Of a stretch of DNA of 64,000 nt, positions 25,289 to 33,594 are shown piece by piece; the stretch's first letter is position 1; each line of letters opens with the position of its first letter. The notes under the pieces are model-generated. The model searched no databases. It was not told the DNA's origin and saw only the letters and a program-made list of their open reading frames with translations. Made by a program: the position numbers and the translations under genes. The stretch is from Iamia sp963728655 (lineage in GTDB: Bacteria; Actinomycetota; Acidimicrobiia; Acidimicrobiales; Iamiaceae), in NCBI GenBank assembly GCA_963728655.1, contig CAVSLD010000002.1, positions 806,001-870,000 on the forward strand. Reading direction: 5' to 3'.

Positions 25289-26851
25289 TCAGGCCTGTCC
25301 CGCGACGGCGCCGTCGGCCAGCCGGCGGCGGAGCTCGGCCTTGACGACCTTCCCGCCTGCGTTGACCGGGAGGTCCTCGGCCAGGACGACCCGCTTGGGC
25401 ACCTTGAACCCCGCCAGGCGGTCCCGGGCCTGCTCCAGGACCTCGGTCCGCACCTCGGCCGGGTCCCGGTCGGCGCCGGCCCGCAGGACGAGCACCGCGC
25501 ACACCGCCTCGCCCCAGCGGTCGTCGGGCACACCCACCACCGCGACCCGCGCCACCGCAGGGTGCTCGGCGATGACGTCCTCGACCTCGCGAGAGGCCAC
25601 GTTCTCGCCGCCGGTGACGATGATGTCCTTGGCCCGGTCGACGATGGTGAGCAGGCCGTCGTCGTCGAGCACCCCCACGTCGCCGGTGTGGAGCCAGCCG
25701 TCCCGGAGGGCGGCCGCGGTGGCCTCGGGGTCCTGCCAGTAGCCGGCGCACACCTGGCCGGCGCGCACGCACACCTCGCCCCGCTCGCCGGTCGGGAGCG
25801 CCCGCCCGCCCTCGTCGACGATGCGCAGCTCGACACCGGGGCCGGGGCGGCCGGCCGCCCCGAGCAGGCGGGCCTCGCCGTCGAGGCCCCGGCGGTGGTC
25901 CTCGGGCCCGAGGAACACGGCGTTGCCGGAGAGCTCGGTCATGCCGTACCCCTGCGCGAAGCCCACCCCGAGGGCCTCGGACGCCTCGGCCAGGAGGGCG
26001 GGGGCCATGGGCGCGGCGCCGTAGGCGACGGTGCGCAGGTCGGCCAGGACCGTCCCGGGGTCGGCCTGGGCGGCCCGGTGGTCGAGCAGCAGCCGGAGCA
26101 TGGTGGGGGCCAGGGACATGGCCGTGACCCGGTGGGCCTCGGCCAGGGCGCAGATCGTGGGCGCGTCGAACCGGCGGGGGAGCACGACCGGCCGACCCCG
26201 GGACAGGGCGTGGAGGACGTTGTAGGCCGACACGTGGTACAGCGGGAACGGGTAGAGGTAGACATCGTCGTCGGCGAGGGGGCGGGCCGCTGCGGTCACC
26301 GCCACCGCCGCGCCCAGGCTGGACGCGGTGAGCACCGCCCCCTTGGCCCGTCCGGTGGTGCCACTGGTGGCGATGATCCAGGCCGGGTCGTCGGGCGCCG
26401 GCGGGTCGGTCGTGGGCGGTGCCGGCGCCGCCACCAGGCTCTCCAGGCTGATGTCGCCGGCCCCGGGGTCGAGCCCCACCGTGGTCATGATGGTGGTCGC
26501 GTCGGGCAGGGCAGCGGCCAGCCGGGACAGCTCCTCGTCGGTGCCGAGCAGGGCCTCGGTGCCGGCCCGGTCGAGCTGGGCCACGACCTCCTCCGGCGTG
26601 AGGCGCACGTTGATCGGCACCGCCACCCGGCCTGCGGCCGGGATCGCGAGGAGCAGCGCCACCACCTCCGGCCGGCTGTCGGCGACGAGGGCGACCCGCC
26701 CCCCGGGCCGCGTCACCGTCGCCACCGCCCGGGTGAGGTCGGCCACGGCCGCCCGCAGGTCGCCACGGGACCAGGTGCCATCCGCGGTCACCAGGGCGGG
26801 CGCCCCGTCGGGCGCGGCGTCCGCATCGAGGGCGAGCTCGTGGAGCAGCAC
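25289..26851 (-). CDS. AMP-binding acyl-CoA synthetase/ligase family protein
   Basis: A 520-residue ANL-superfamily enzyme that adenylates a carboxylic acid and transfers it to CoA. Motifs are IIATSGTTGRAKGAVL (P-loop, near residue 159), YGMTELSG (near 300), GWLHTGDVG (near 385), KDIIVTGGENV (near 405), and the C-terminal catalytic Lys in VNAGGKVVKAEL (near 500). It resembles long-chain or benzoate-type CoA ligases; the exact acid is unknown. GTG 26851 gives the usual N-terminus; upstream codons have no better start. Its neighbours are ssrA and a DUF222 gene, giving no pathway hint. Confidence 0.9.
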   Translation of the reverse strand: MLLHELALDADAAPDGAPALVTADGTWSRGDLRAAVADLTRAVATVTRPGGRVALVADSRPEVVALLLAIPAAGRVAVPINVRLTPEEVVAQLDRAGTEALLGTDEELSRLAAALPDATTIMTTVGLDPGAGDISLESLVAAPAPPTTDPPAPDDPAWIIATSGTTGRAKGAVLTASSLGAAVAVTAAARPLADDDVYLYPFPLYHVSAYNVLHALSRGRPVVLPRRFDAPTICALAEAHRVTAMSLAPTMLRLLLDHRAAQADPGTVLADLRTVAYGAAPMAPALLAEASEALGVGFAQGYGMTELSGNAVFLGPEDHRRGLDGEARLLGAAGRPGPGVELRIVDEGGRALPTGERGEVCVRAGQVCAGYWQDPEATAAALRDGWLHTGDVGVLDDDGLLTIVDRAKDIIVTGGENVASREVEDVIAEHPAVARVAVVGVPDDRWGEAVCAVLVLRAGADRDPAEVRTEVLEQARDRLAGFKVPKRVVLAEDLPVNAGGKVVKAELRRRLADGAVAGQA

Positions 26852-26925
26852 GACCTGATCCTGGCAGCCGCCACAACGTGAGCGGGTGACCGCGCCGCGA
26901 GGTCGGCTGCGTGCGGGCGGGGGGA

Positions 26926-28257
26926 TCAGGTGATCTCGGTGCCGTCGGGGCGGTGGACGTGGATGCGGCCGGCCGGGTCGCGGTGGACGTGGTAGCCGTG
27001 TTCCTTGTCGTGGTTGTGCCTCCGGCAGGCCGGTCCCCCTCCTCGGGGGCAGGTACATCCGCCTCCTGAGCCGTCGGCTCGGATCGACCAGGGTCGGAGG
27101 TGGTCGCACTGGCAGGCGGTGACCGGGGTGTGGCAGCCGGGCCAGTAGCAGGTGGTCCGTTCGAGCTTGACGGCGAGGGCGGCGGCGCCGGTGAACAGGC
27201 GTCGCTGGCGGCCCATGTCGATGATCACGCCGTCGGCGCCGACGACGACGCGCCGGACGTGGTCGATGAGGGCCTGGGCGACGGCGGCGGTGGCCTCGAC
27301 GGGGCCGCCGTCCATGGTGGAGCACCGGTAGGTGCCGGTGGGGAACACCGACAGGGCGTCGTCGATGGGGGTGGGGTCCAGTCCGGCCAGGCGGGCCAGC
27401 ATGCGTTCGAAGGTGCGGTGGTCGATGACGATGTTGGTCACGACCTGGGATCCGCCGGGGGCGTCGGCCCGGGCGGTGGCGGCGCGGTGGAAGATCTTCT
27501 CCAGCGCGTCGAAGCGTCGTTGGGCATCGGTGCGAGCCAGGTCCGCCGGCGTGGCACCAGCACCCTTCTCGGCGCGGGCCGTGTCCCAGTCGGCGAGGGT
27601 CTCGGCCTCGAGGAACGCCCGGAAGATCGTGTCGAGCTCGACCCCGGACAGTGAACCGCAGCGGCCGGTGAGGGTCCAGGATCCGTCGAAGCCCTGGTGG
27701 AGGCTCGCGTCGCGCTTCTCGTGGGCGGCGTGGTCGGCGTCGCGGGTGCCGTCCTCGTCGACCACGCGGACCCAGTCCTCGACCATCTGGTGGAAGGCGA
27801 GGTACTCGTTGCCCTCGGCCTCGACGGCGAAGGACTCCTCGTTCTGTTCGAGGGTCTCCTTCACCCGGGGGTTGGCGTGGGCCCGGGCGATGCGCTCGAC
27901 CTGGCAGGCCCCGATCCGCCCGGCCGCGAACGCAGCGCGCACGGTGGGCAGGTGTCGGAGCGCCTTGGCGCAGGTCGCCCGTCGGGCGGCCTCGGGACCG
28001 GAGAGGTTGGCCACGTGGCGGACCATGACCTTGGCCGAGGCGTGCCCGTCGAGGACACAGGCGCCGGTCCGGTCGACCTCGGACAGCAACTCGACCTGCA
28101 GCGAACGGAGCCGTCGGGCCTGGGTCTCCAGGTCGGCGATCAGCTCACGGGCATGGTCGGCGTCGGCGGGGGTGACCCCCGCAGCCCGGAGGGTGTCGAG
28201 CGCGACGGCGAGGGCGTCGATCGCCTCACCAGTCGTCGCGTCGAGCACTGTCTCCAT
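26926..28257 (-). CDS. DUF222 domain HNH endonuclease-like protein
   Basis: A 443-residue member of the DUF222/HNH family, which is abundant and often multicopy in actinobacteria. The N-terminal DUF222 region is helical (RRLRSLQVELLSEVDRTGACVLDGH, then GAC-QVERIARAH). The C-terminal HNH region has CYWPGCHTPVTACQCDHLRPWS and CRRHNHDKEHGY, with Cys pairs for zinc and the His residues of the nuclease. Biological role is unsettled; mobile-element origin has been suggested for the family. ATG 28257 is supported by TACTGT (28264-28269, minus strand) six bases upstream. Confidence 0.9.
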   Translation of the reverse strand: METVLDATTGEAIDALAVALDTLRAAGVTPADADHARELIADLETQARRLRSLQVELLSEVDRTGACVLDGHASAKVMVRHVANLSGPEAARRATCAKALRHLPTVRAAFAAGRIGACQVERIARAHANPRVKETLEQNEESFAVEAEGNEYLAFHQMVEDWVRVVDEDGTRDADHAAHEKRDASLHQGFDGSWTLTGRCGSLSGVELDTIFRAFLEAETLADWDTARAEKGAGATPADLARTDAQRRFDALEKIFHRAATARADAPGGSQVVTNIVIDHRTFERMLARLAGLDPTPIDDALSVFPTGTYRCSTMDGGPVEATAAVAQALIDHVRRVVVGADGVIIDMGRQRRLFTGAAALAVKLERTTCYWPGCHTPVTACQCDHLRPWSIRADGSGGGCTCPRGGGPACRRHNHDKEHGYHVHRDPAGRIHVHRPDGTEIT

Positions 28258-28263
28258 GCCCCC

Positions 28264-28269
28264 ACAGTA
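28264..28269 (-). promoter_or_regulatory. -10 hexamer of DUF222 gene (leaderless)
   Basis: TACTGT on the minus strand, six bases before ATG 28257. Confidence 0.5.
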
Positions 28270-28478
28270 CGCAGGGGGTGTGACAGCGAGACCGCCCGCA
28301 AACCGTTGTCCCACAAGCCTTTCGGGCGGATCTCGCCCGTCCCCCGGGAGGGCCCGGTGAGTCCCCGAACGACATCGGCGGTCGACCGCGACATGCGGCG
28401 CGGAGCACCCGAGGTTCGGGGCCTGCCCCCTGCGTGACCATCCGCCGGGTCGCCGCCGCGCCGGCCGGGTCGGGAGGA

Positions 28479-28967
28479 TCAGGTGCGGCTGCCGCGCCCG
28501 CCACGGGCCATGGCCCGACGGGCCTCCATGTCGGCGTCGCGCTGGGCGATGATCTGGCGCTTGTCGACCTGGCGCCGGCTGCGGGCCAGGCCCAGCTCCA
28601 GCTTCACCCGACCCTCCTTGAAGTACAGGACCAGGGGGATGAGCTGGAGCCTCTCGCGGGCCAGGCGGTCGCTGATGAGGTCGATCTGGTGGCGATGGAG
28701 GAGCAGCTTGCGCTCCCGGACCGGTGCCGGTGGGACCTGCTTGGAGGCGTGGGAGTAGGCGGTGATGCTGATGCCGAAGACCCAGACCTCGTCGTCGACG
28801 AGGCGGGCGTAGCTGTCGGCCAGCTGGACCTTGGCCTCCCGCAGCGACTTCACCTCGGCCCCGCGCAGCACCACGCCGGTCTCCCAGGAGTCGAGGATGT
28901 CGTAGTCGCGCCGGGCGACGCGGTTGGTGGCGATGACGGTGGTGCCGTCGCTGGTCCGGGTGGCCAT
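28479..28967 (-). CDS. smpB: SsrA-binding protein SmpB
   Basis: A 162-residue OB-fold RNA-binding protein that delivers tmRNA to stalled ribosomes. Family signatures are NRVARRDYDILDSWETGVVL, GAEVKSLREAKVQLADSYA, a basic C-terminal tail that mimics the codon-anticodon helix (RSRRQVDKRQII) and an Arg/Gly-rich end. Length and order are normal. The partner RNA gene ssrA is 3.3 kb away on the same strand. TAGCGT (28977-28982, minus strand) lies nine bases before the ATG. Confidence 0.97.
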   Translation of the reverse strand: MATRTSDGTTVIATNRVARRDYDILDSWETGVVLRGAEVKSLREAKVQLADSYARLVDDEVWVFGISITAYSHASKQVPPAPVRERKLLLHRHQIDLISDRLARERLQLIPLVLYFKEGRVKLELGLARSRRQVDKRQIIAQRDADMEARRAMARGGRGSRT

Positions 28968-28976
28968 GGGGTCACG

Positions 28977-28982
28977 ACGCTA
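28977..28982 (-). promoter_or_regulatory. -10 hexamer of smpB
   Basis: TAGCGT on the minus strand, nine bases before ATG 28967. Confidence 0.4.
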
Positions 28983-29103
28983 CCGGGCGGCGCCCCAGGC
29001 GGTCCCGCCGTCCTGGCCCGGCCGGCCCGAGACCCGTGTCCACGGGGCGCGCCAGGACCGCGCCGGAGACCTCCGGGTCGCCGGGGGTGACGGGCACCGT
29101 CGG

Positions 29104-29109
29104 TACGCT
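29104..29109 (+). promoter_or_regulatory. -10 hexamer of the JAMM peptidase gene (leaderless)
   Basis: TACGCT followed by seven bases and GTG 29117. Confidence 0.5.
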
Positions 29110-29116
29110 CGGCGCC

Positions 29117-29566
29117 GTGCTGCACCTCGACCCGACGGCCCGTGACCTGCTGGTGGCCCACGCCCTGGGTGGCTTCCCCGACGAGGCCTGCGGGCTGCTC
29201 GGTGGCCGGGTGCTCGAGGGCCTCGACGCCGACGGCCTGCCCCGGGCGACCGTGGAGGCCTTCGTGCCCACCCGGAACCACGATGCCTCGTCGCGCACCT
29301 ACACCATCGGCCCCGAGGGCTTCCTCGCCGCCGACCGCCAGCTCGACCCCCTCGGCCTCGACCAGGTGGGGGTGGCCCACTCCCACACCCACTCCGAGGC
29401 ATGGCCGTCGGAGACCGACGTCGACAAGGCCGACAACCCCCTCCTCGAGGGCTGGCACTACGTCATCGTGTCGCTGCGCGACCCCAGCCCGGTGCTGCGG
29501 TCGTTCCTCCTGGCCGGCCGCCGGGTGCGCGAGGAGCAGGTCGTGCTGGTCCCGGCGCCGGGCTGA
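29117..29566 (+). CDS. mec: JAMM/MPN metalloprotease (Mec-like)
   Basis: A 149-residue zinc protease of the JAB1/MPN/Mov34 type. The JAMM motif is complete: Glu in PDEACGLLGG and HSHTHSEAWPSETD (near residues 88-101), giving His, His, Ser and Asp. In mycobacteria the homologue Mec removes the cysteine added to the C-terminus of the sulfur carrier CysO, and mec-cysO-cysM are consecutive. Here cysM follows directly after 145 bases and no ThiS-like cysO is present between. GTG 29117 is supported by TACGCT seven bases upstream. The mec name rests on family and context. Confidence 0.85.
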   Translation: MLHLDPTARDLLVAHALGGFPDEACGLLGGRVLEGLDADGLPRATVEAFVPTRNHDASSRTYTIGPEGFLAADRQLDPLGLDQVGVAHSHTHSEAWPSETDVDKADNPLLEGWHYVIVSLRDPSPVLRSFLLAGRRVREEQVVLVPAPG

Positions 29567-29664
29567 CGGCGCCGGCCACGCGGCGGTCCACGACCCCTCT
29601 GGCCAGGGGAGATGTCCCGACGGGAAGGGTTCCGGGGCCCGGTGGGGTTAGCATTGATGACCGA

Positions 29665-29686
29665 ACCACTCGGGATTCCCGGTGGT
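29665..29686 (+). promoter_or_regulatory. imperfect palindrome upstream of cysM
   Basis: ACCAC-T-CGGG and CCCG-GTGGT face each other around ATT, with one bulged base, 26 bases before GTG 29712. A TAGCAT hexamer lies just upstream (29649-29654). It may be an operator for a sulfur-responsive regulator; the protein is unknown. Confidence 0.35.
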
Positions 29687-29711
29687 GCTTCCGAACCCCG
29701 CTGGTGGAGCC

Positions 29712-30662
29712 GTGGCCGTCTACTCCTCGATCACCGACCTGGTCGGCGACACGCCGATCATCGACGTCAGCCAGCTCAGCCCCAACCCCCGCGTCCGGCT
29801 GCTGGCCAAGCTGGAGGGCAACAACCCGGCGGGGTCGGTCAAGGACCGCATCGCCCTCAAGATGATCGACGAGGCCGAGGCCGACGGCACCCTGAAGCCG
29901 GGCAGCACCGTCATCGAGCCGTCGTCGGGCAACACCGGCATCGCCATGGCCATGATCTGCCGGCTCCGGGGCTACCCGATCAAGATCGTGCTCCCCGAGA
30001 ACGTGTCCATCGAGCGACGCCAGCTGCTCGAGGTCTACGGCGCCGAGATCATCCTCTCGCCCGGGGCCGAGGGATCGAACGGCGCCGTGCGCCGGGCCCA
30101 GGCCCTCTCCGACGAGCACCCTGAGTGGGTGTTCCTCTACCAGTACGGCAACGAGGCCAACCCCCGGGCCCACTACGAGACCACCGGCCCGGAGATCCTG
30201 CGCGACGTCCCCGACATCACCCACTTCGTGGCCGGGCTGGGCACCAGCGGCACCCTCATGGGCGTGGGCACCTACCTGCGCGAGACCAAGCCCGACGTGC
30301 AGATCCTCGCCGTGGAGCCCCCGGCGGGGGAGCTGGTCGAGGGCCTGCGGAACCTGGAGGACGGCTACATCCCGCCCGTCTTCGAGAAGTGGGGCGGCCT
30401 GGAGCTGCTCGACGGCAAGCGCATCGTGCGGCCCCGCGAGTCCCTCGAGTGGACCCGCCGCCTGGTGGCCGAGGCCGGCGTGTTCGCCGGCATCTCCTCC
30501 GGTGCCGCCCTGGCGGGGGCGGCCAAGGTCGCCGAGCGCATCGACGAGGGCATCATCGTGTTCATCGTCTGCGACGGTGGCTGGAAGTACCTCTCCACCG
30601 GGGCCTACACCGACGACCTCGACGAGGCCGAGGCCAAGGCCGAGAGCATCATCTACTTCTAG
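29712..30662 (+). CDS. cysM: cysteine synthase, CysM type
   Basis: A 316-residue PLP enzyme making cysteine from an activated serine and a sulfur donor. The PLP Lys is in AGSVKDR (near residue 42), the phosphate or substrate loop in PSSGNTGIA (near 70), and the glycine loop GLGTSGTLMG near 178. Position after mec suggests the CysM branch that in mycobacteria takes sulfur from CysO thiocarboxylate, but no cysO lies here, so the sulfur donor may be sulfide or a carrier encoded elsewhere. GTG 29712 (VAVYSSITDLVGDTP) is the usual family start. Confidence 0.93.
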   Translation: MAVYSSITDLVGDTPIIDVSQLSPNPRVRLLAKLEGNNPAGSVKDRIALKMIDEAEADGTLKPGSTVIEPSSGNTGIAMAMICRLRGYPIKIVLPENVSIERRQLLEVYGAEIILSPGAEGSNGAVRRAQALSDEHPEWVFLYQYGNEANPRAHYETTGPEILRDVPDITHFVAGLGTSGTLMGVGTYLRETKPDVQILAVEPPAGELVEGLRNLEDGYIPPVFEKWGGLELLDGKRIVRPRESLEWTRRLVAEAGVFAGISSGAALAGAAKVAERIDEGIIVFIVCDGGWKYLSTGAYTDDLDEAEAKAESIIYF

Positions 30663-30702
30663 CGACACCAGCGGGGTGGTCCCGCGGTGCTAGGCAACGA
30701 GC

Positions 30703-31335
30703 ATGGCTGCGGAGCGGCGGAACGGCGTGCTGACGGTGCTCGTCGTCGCGCTCGTGGTCGTGGCGGCCATCGCGGTGGGCGTGGTCCTGCGCTCCCGGGA
30801 CCCGGCCCGCGGCCCCCACGTGCTGGTCGTGGGCGACTCGGTCACCTACATGTCGGCCAACCCGATCAAGGACGCCTTCGACTGGACCGACAACACCAAC
30901 GTCCAGGGCCGTCCCGGGTACCGCACCGACCAGCTGGTGCCCATCGCGCTCGAGTTCGTGGGCAAGGACCGCCCCGACGACCTGGTCGTCCTCACCGGCT
31001 ACAACGACCTGCTCCAGCTCCAGGACGAGGGCGCGGCGGTGGAGCAGATGATGGGGATCGCGGCCGACCAGACGTGCGCGGTGTGGCTGCTGGTGCCGAC
31101 CAAGGGCGAGTACCCGGCCGACGCGGCCCGGGACTTCAACACCCGGGTCGTGGCCCTGGCCGAGGACCACCCCAACGTCCACGTGAGCACCGACTGGCGC
31201 GACGCGGTGGACGCCACCGACGGGCCCGACCCCGACCCCGCACTGATCTCCGACGACCACGTCCACCCCGTGGCCGACGGGGAGGCCCGCCTGGCCCAGG
31301 CCATGGAGGAGGGCGTCAGCAGTGGGTGCCGCTGA
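30703..31335 (+). CDS. SGNH hydrolase-like membrane-anchored protein
   Basis: A 210-residue protein with one N-terminal transmembrane anchor (about residues 9-28) and an outside SGNH/GDSL esterase fold: GDSVTY (nucleophile Ser, block I), TGYNDLLQL (Asn, block III) and DDHVHPVADGEARL (Asp and His, block V). It probably hydrolyses an ester on the cell surface; the substrate is unknown. It sits where mycobacteria have a rhomboid protease between cysM and murI. Its 3' end overlaps murI by 14 bases. TAGGCA lies six bases before the ATG. Confidence 0.8.
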   Translation: MAAERRNGVLTVLVVALVVVAAIAVGVVLRSRDPARGPHVLVVGDSVTYMSANPIKDAFDWTDNTNVQGRPGYRTDQLVPIALEFVGKDRPDDLVVLTGYNDLLQLQDEGAAVEQMMGIAADQTCAVWLLVPTKGEYPADAARDFNTRVVALAEDHPNVHVSTDWRDAVDATDGPDPDPALISDDHVHPVADGEARLAQAMEEGVSSGCR

Positions 31336-32149
31336 CGGCGGCGACGACCGGCCCATCGCCCTCTTCGACAGCGGCTTCGGTGGGCTCACCGTCGCCCGGG
31401 CCGTCATCGACCTGCTGCCCGACGAGCACACGGTCTACGTGGGCGACACCGGGCGCTACCCCTACGGCCCCCGTCCGCTCGACGAGGTGGCCGGCTTCGC
31501 CCACCAGATCACCCGGCACCTGGTCGACGACCTCGACGCCAAGCTCGTCATCGTGGCCTGCAACACCGCGGCGGCGGCGGCCCTCGACGACCTGCGGGCG
31601 TCGGCCGGGGTGCCGGTGGTCGGGGTGATCGACCCCGGCGTGCGCTCGCTGGTGGCCGCCACGCGGTCCGGGCGGGTGGGGGTGATCGGCACGGTCGGCA
31701 CCGTCGGCTCGGGCGCCTACCAGGGGGCGGTGGCCGCCACCGGCGCCCCGGTCGAGCTCACCTGCGCCGCCTGCCCCGGCTTCGTCGAGTTCGTCGAGCG
31801 CGACGAGACCCGCAGCGAGCAGGTCCACGTGCTGGCGGAGCGCCTGCTGGCCCCCGTGGTCGACGCCGAGGTCGACACCCTCCTGCTCGGGTGCACCCAC
31901 TACCCCTACCTGGCCCGCACCATCAGCGACGTCATGGGGCGCGACGTGGTGCTGGTGTCCTCGGCCGACGAGACCGCCTTCGAGGTCCGGGCCCTCCTGG
32001 AGGGCCCGGACGGCCCGGCGCCCCGCAGTGGCGACGGGCCGGCCACCCGTCGCTTCCTGTCCTCGGGCGACGTGGGTTGGTTCCAGCGCCTGGGCGCCCG
32101 GCTGCTCGGCCCCGAGCTGGCCACCGTCGAGCGCACGCCCTGGGCCTGA
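31322..32149 (+). CDS. murI: glutamate racemase
   Basis: A 275-residue cofactor-independent racemase that makes D-glutamate for peptidoglycan. The two catalytic Cys are in VACNTAAAAA (near residue 80) and LGCTHYPYL (near 191), with the N-terminal ALFDSGFGGLTVARA and PYGPRP motifs. GTG 31322 overlaps the end of the SGNH gene. Gene order with cysM before and rph, rdgB after matches mycobacteria. Confidence 0.96.
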   Translation: MGAADGGDDRPIALFDSGFGGLTVARAVIDLLPDEHTVYVGDTGRYPYGPRPLDEVAGFAHQITRHLVDDLDAKLVIVACNTAAAAALDDLRASAGVPVVGVIDPGVRSLVAATRSGRVGVIGTVGTVGSGAYQGAVAATGAPVELTCAACPGFVEFVERDETRSEQVHVLAERLLAPVVDAEVDTLLLGCTHYPYLARTISDVMGRDVVLVSSADETAFEVRALLEGPDGPAPRSGDGPATRRFLSSGDVGWFQRLGARLLGPELATVERTPWA

Positions 32150-32211
32150 GCGGGCTTGCCCCTCGGGGCCCCGCGGCCCCAACCTGGCCCCTCGCCTCCC
32201 CAGGAGACCCC

Positions 32212-32940
32212 ATGCGCCCCGACGGCCGCCAGCCCGATGCCCTTCGCCCCGTCAGCTTCGAGCGGGACTACACCGACGCCGCCCTGGGCTCCACGCTCGT
32301 CCGCTTCGGACGCACCACGGTGCTGTGCACCGCCTCGGTCGACGAGGACGTCCCCCGCTGGATGCGGGGCCGGGGCACGGGCTGGGTCACGGCCGAGTAC
32401 TCGATGCTGCCGGGGGCGTCGGCGGAGCGCATCCGCCGCGAGGTCAAGGACGGCAAGCCGTCGGGCCGGACCCAGGAGATCCAGCGGCTCATCGGCCGCT
32501 CGCTGCGGGCCGTGTGCGACATGGGCGCGCTGGGCGAGCGGTCGGTCACCGTCGACTGCGACGTGCTCCAGGCCGACGGCGGCACCCGGACGGCGTCGAT
32601 CTGCGGGGCCTGGGTGTCGCTCCACGACGCCTGCACCCGGCTCATGGCCCGCGGGGGCATCACCACCCACCCGCTCACCACGACCTGCGCGGCCATCTCG
32701 GTGGGCATCGTCGACGGCACCCCGGTGCTCGACCTGCCCTACGTGGAGGACTCCACCGCCGAGGTCGACATGAACGTGGTCATGGCCGGCGACCGCCTGG
32801 TCGAGGTGCAGGGCACGGCCGAGGGGGCGACCTTCGACCGGGCCGGCCTCGACGCCCTGCTCGACCTGGCCGAGAAGGGCATCGGCGAGCTCGCCGCGCT
32901 CCAGCGGGCCACCGTGGCCGAGGCCCCCGCCCCCCGCTGA
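32212..32940 (+). CDS. rph: ribonuclease PH
   Basis: A 242-residue phosphorolytic 3'-5' exoribonuclease that trims tRNA 3' ends. The N-terminal MRPDGRQPDALRPVSFERDY, the phosphate-site RGRGTGWVTAEYSMLPGAS, and SGRTQEIQRLIGRSLRAVCD are diagnostic, and the C-terminal VEVQGTAEGATFDRAGLDALLDLAEKGI completes the fold. ATG 32212 follows CAGGAGAC. It lies in the conserved murI-rph-rdgB series. Confidence 0.97.
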   Translation: MRPDGRQPDALRPVSFERDYTDAALGSTLVRFGRTTVLCTASVDEDVPRWMRGRGTGWVTAEYSMLPGASAERIRREVKDGKPSGRTQEIQRLIGRSLRAVCDMGALGERSVTVDCDVLQADGGTRTASICGAWVSLHDACTRLMARGGITTHPLTTTCAAISVGIVDGTPVLDLPYVEDSTAEVDMNVVMAGDRLVEVQGTAEGATFDRAGLDALLDLAEKGIGELAALQRATVAEAPAPR

Positions 32941-32967
32941 GGACCGGGCGGGTCCCGCTCGCCCTCC

Positions 32968-32973
32968 TAGGGT
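32968..32973 (+). promoter_or_regulatory. -10 hexamer of rdgB
   Basis: TAGGGT followed by nine bases and ATG 32983, in the short 42-base gap after rph. Confidence 0.45.
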
Positions 32974-32982
32974 GGATCGACG

Positions 32983-33594
32983 ATGGCGGACGATCCCCTG
33001 ACCCTCGTGCTGGCGACGGCCAACGCCCACAAGGTGGCCGAGATCCGCTCCGTGCTGGCCGAGGTCGACCTGGCGGTGGAGCTCCGGCCCCGCCCCGACC
33101 ACGTACCCGAGGTGGTCGAGGACGCCGGGACCCTGGAGGGCAACGCCCGGCTCAAGGCCGTCGCCCTGGCCGCGGCCACCGGCACCGCCGCGCTGGCCGA
33201 CGACACCGGCCTGGAGGTCGACGCCCTCGGCGGCGAGCCCGGTGTGGAGTCGGCCTACTACGGCGGCGGCGACCACGACTCCGAGGCCAACGTGGCCCGG
33301 GTGCTGCGCGGCCTCGACGGCGTGGCCGCCGCCGACCGCACGGCCCGGTTCCGCACCGTCGTGCTGGTGCGCTGGCCCGACGGGCGGGAGGTGGCGGCCG
33401 AGGGCACGGTCGAGGGCACCGTCACCGACGCGCCCCGCGGCCCGAACGGGTTCGGCTACGACCCCGTGTTCGTCCCTGACGACGTGCCGGGTCGCACCCT
33501 CGCCGAGCTGACCCCGCCGGAGAAGGACGCCATCAGCCACCGGGGCCGGGCCCTGCGCGCCCTCGCCGACCGGCTGGCCGGGGGCGCACCGTGA
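32983..33594 (+). CDS. rdgB: XTP/dITP diphosphatase (RdgB/HAM1)
   Basis: A 203-residue house-cleaning nucleotide pyrophosphatase that removes ITP and XTP. Motifs are LATANAHKVAEI (substrate Asn and Lys), ALADDTGLEVDALGGEPGVESAYY, and GPNGFGYDPVFVPD with ISHRGRALRAL at the end. Length is typical. The stop overlaps the start of the mscS gene as GTGA. Confidence 0.97.
   Translation: MADDPLTLVLATANAHKVAEIRSVLAEVDLAVELRPRPDHVPEVVEDAGTLEGNARLKAVALAAATGTAALADDTGLEVDALGGEPGVESAYYGGGDHDSEANVARVLRGLDGVAAADRTARFRTVVLVRWPDGREVAAEGTVEGTVTDAPRGPNGFGYDPVFVPDDVPGRTLAELTPPEKDAISHRGRALRALADRLAGGAP

Noticed and set aside
26926..28257. DUF222/HNH gene as a mobile intron or homing element
   Set aside because: No intron structure, no flanking repeats, and it has its own leaderless promoter; the family is commonly chromosomal in actinobacteria.
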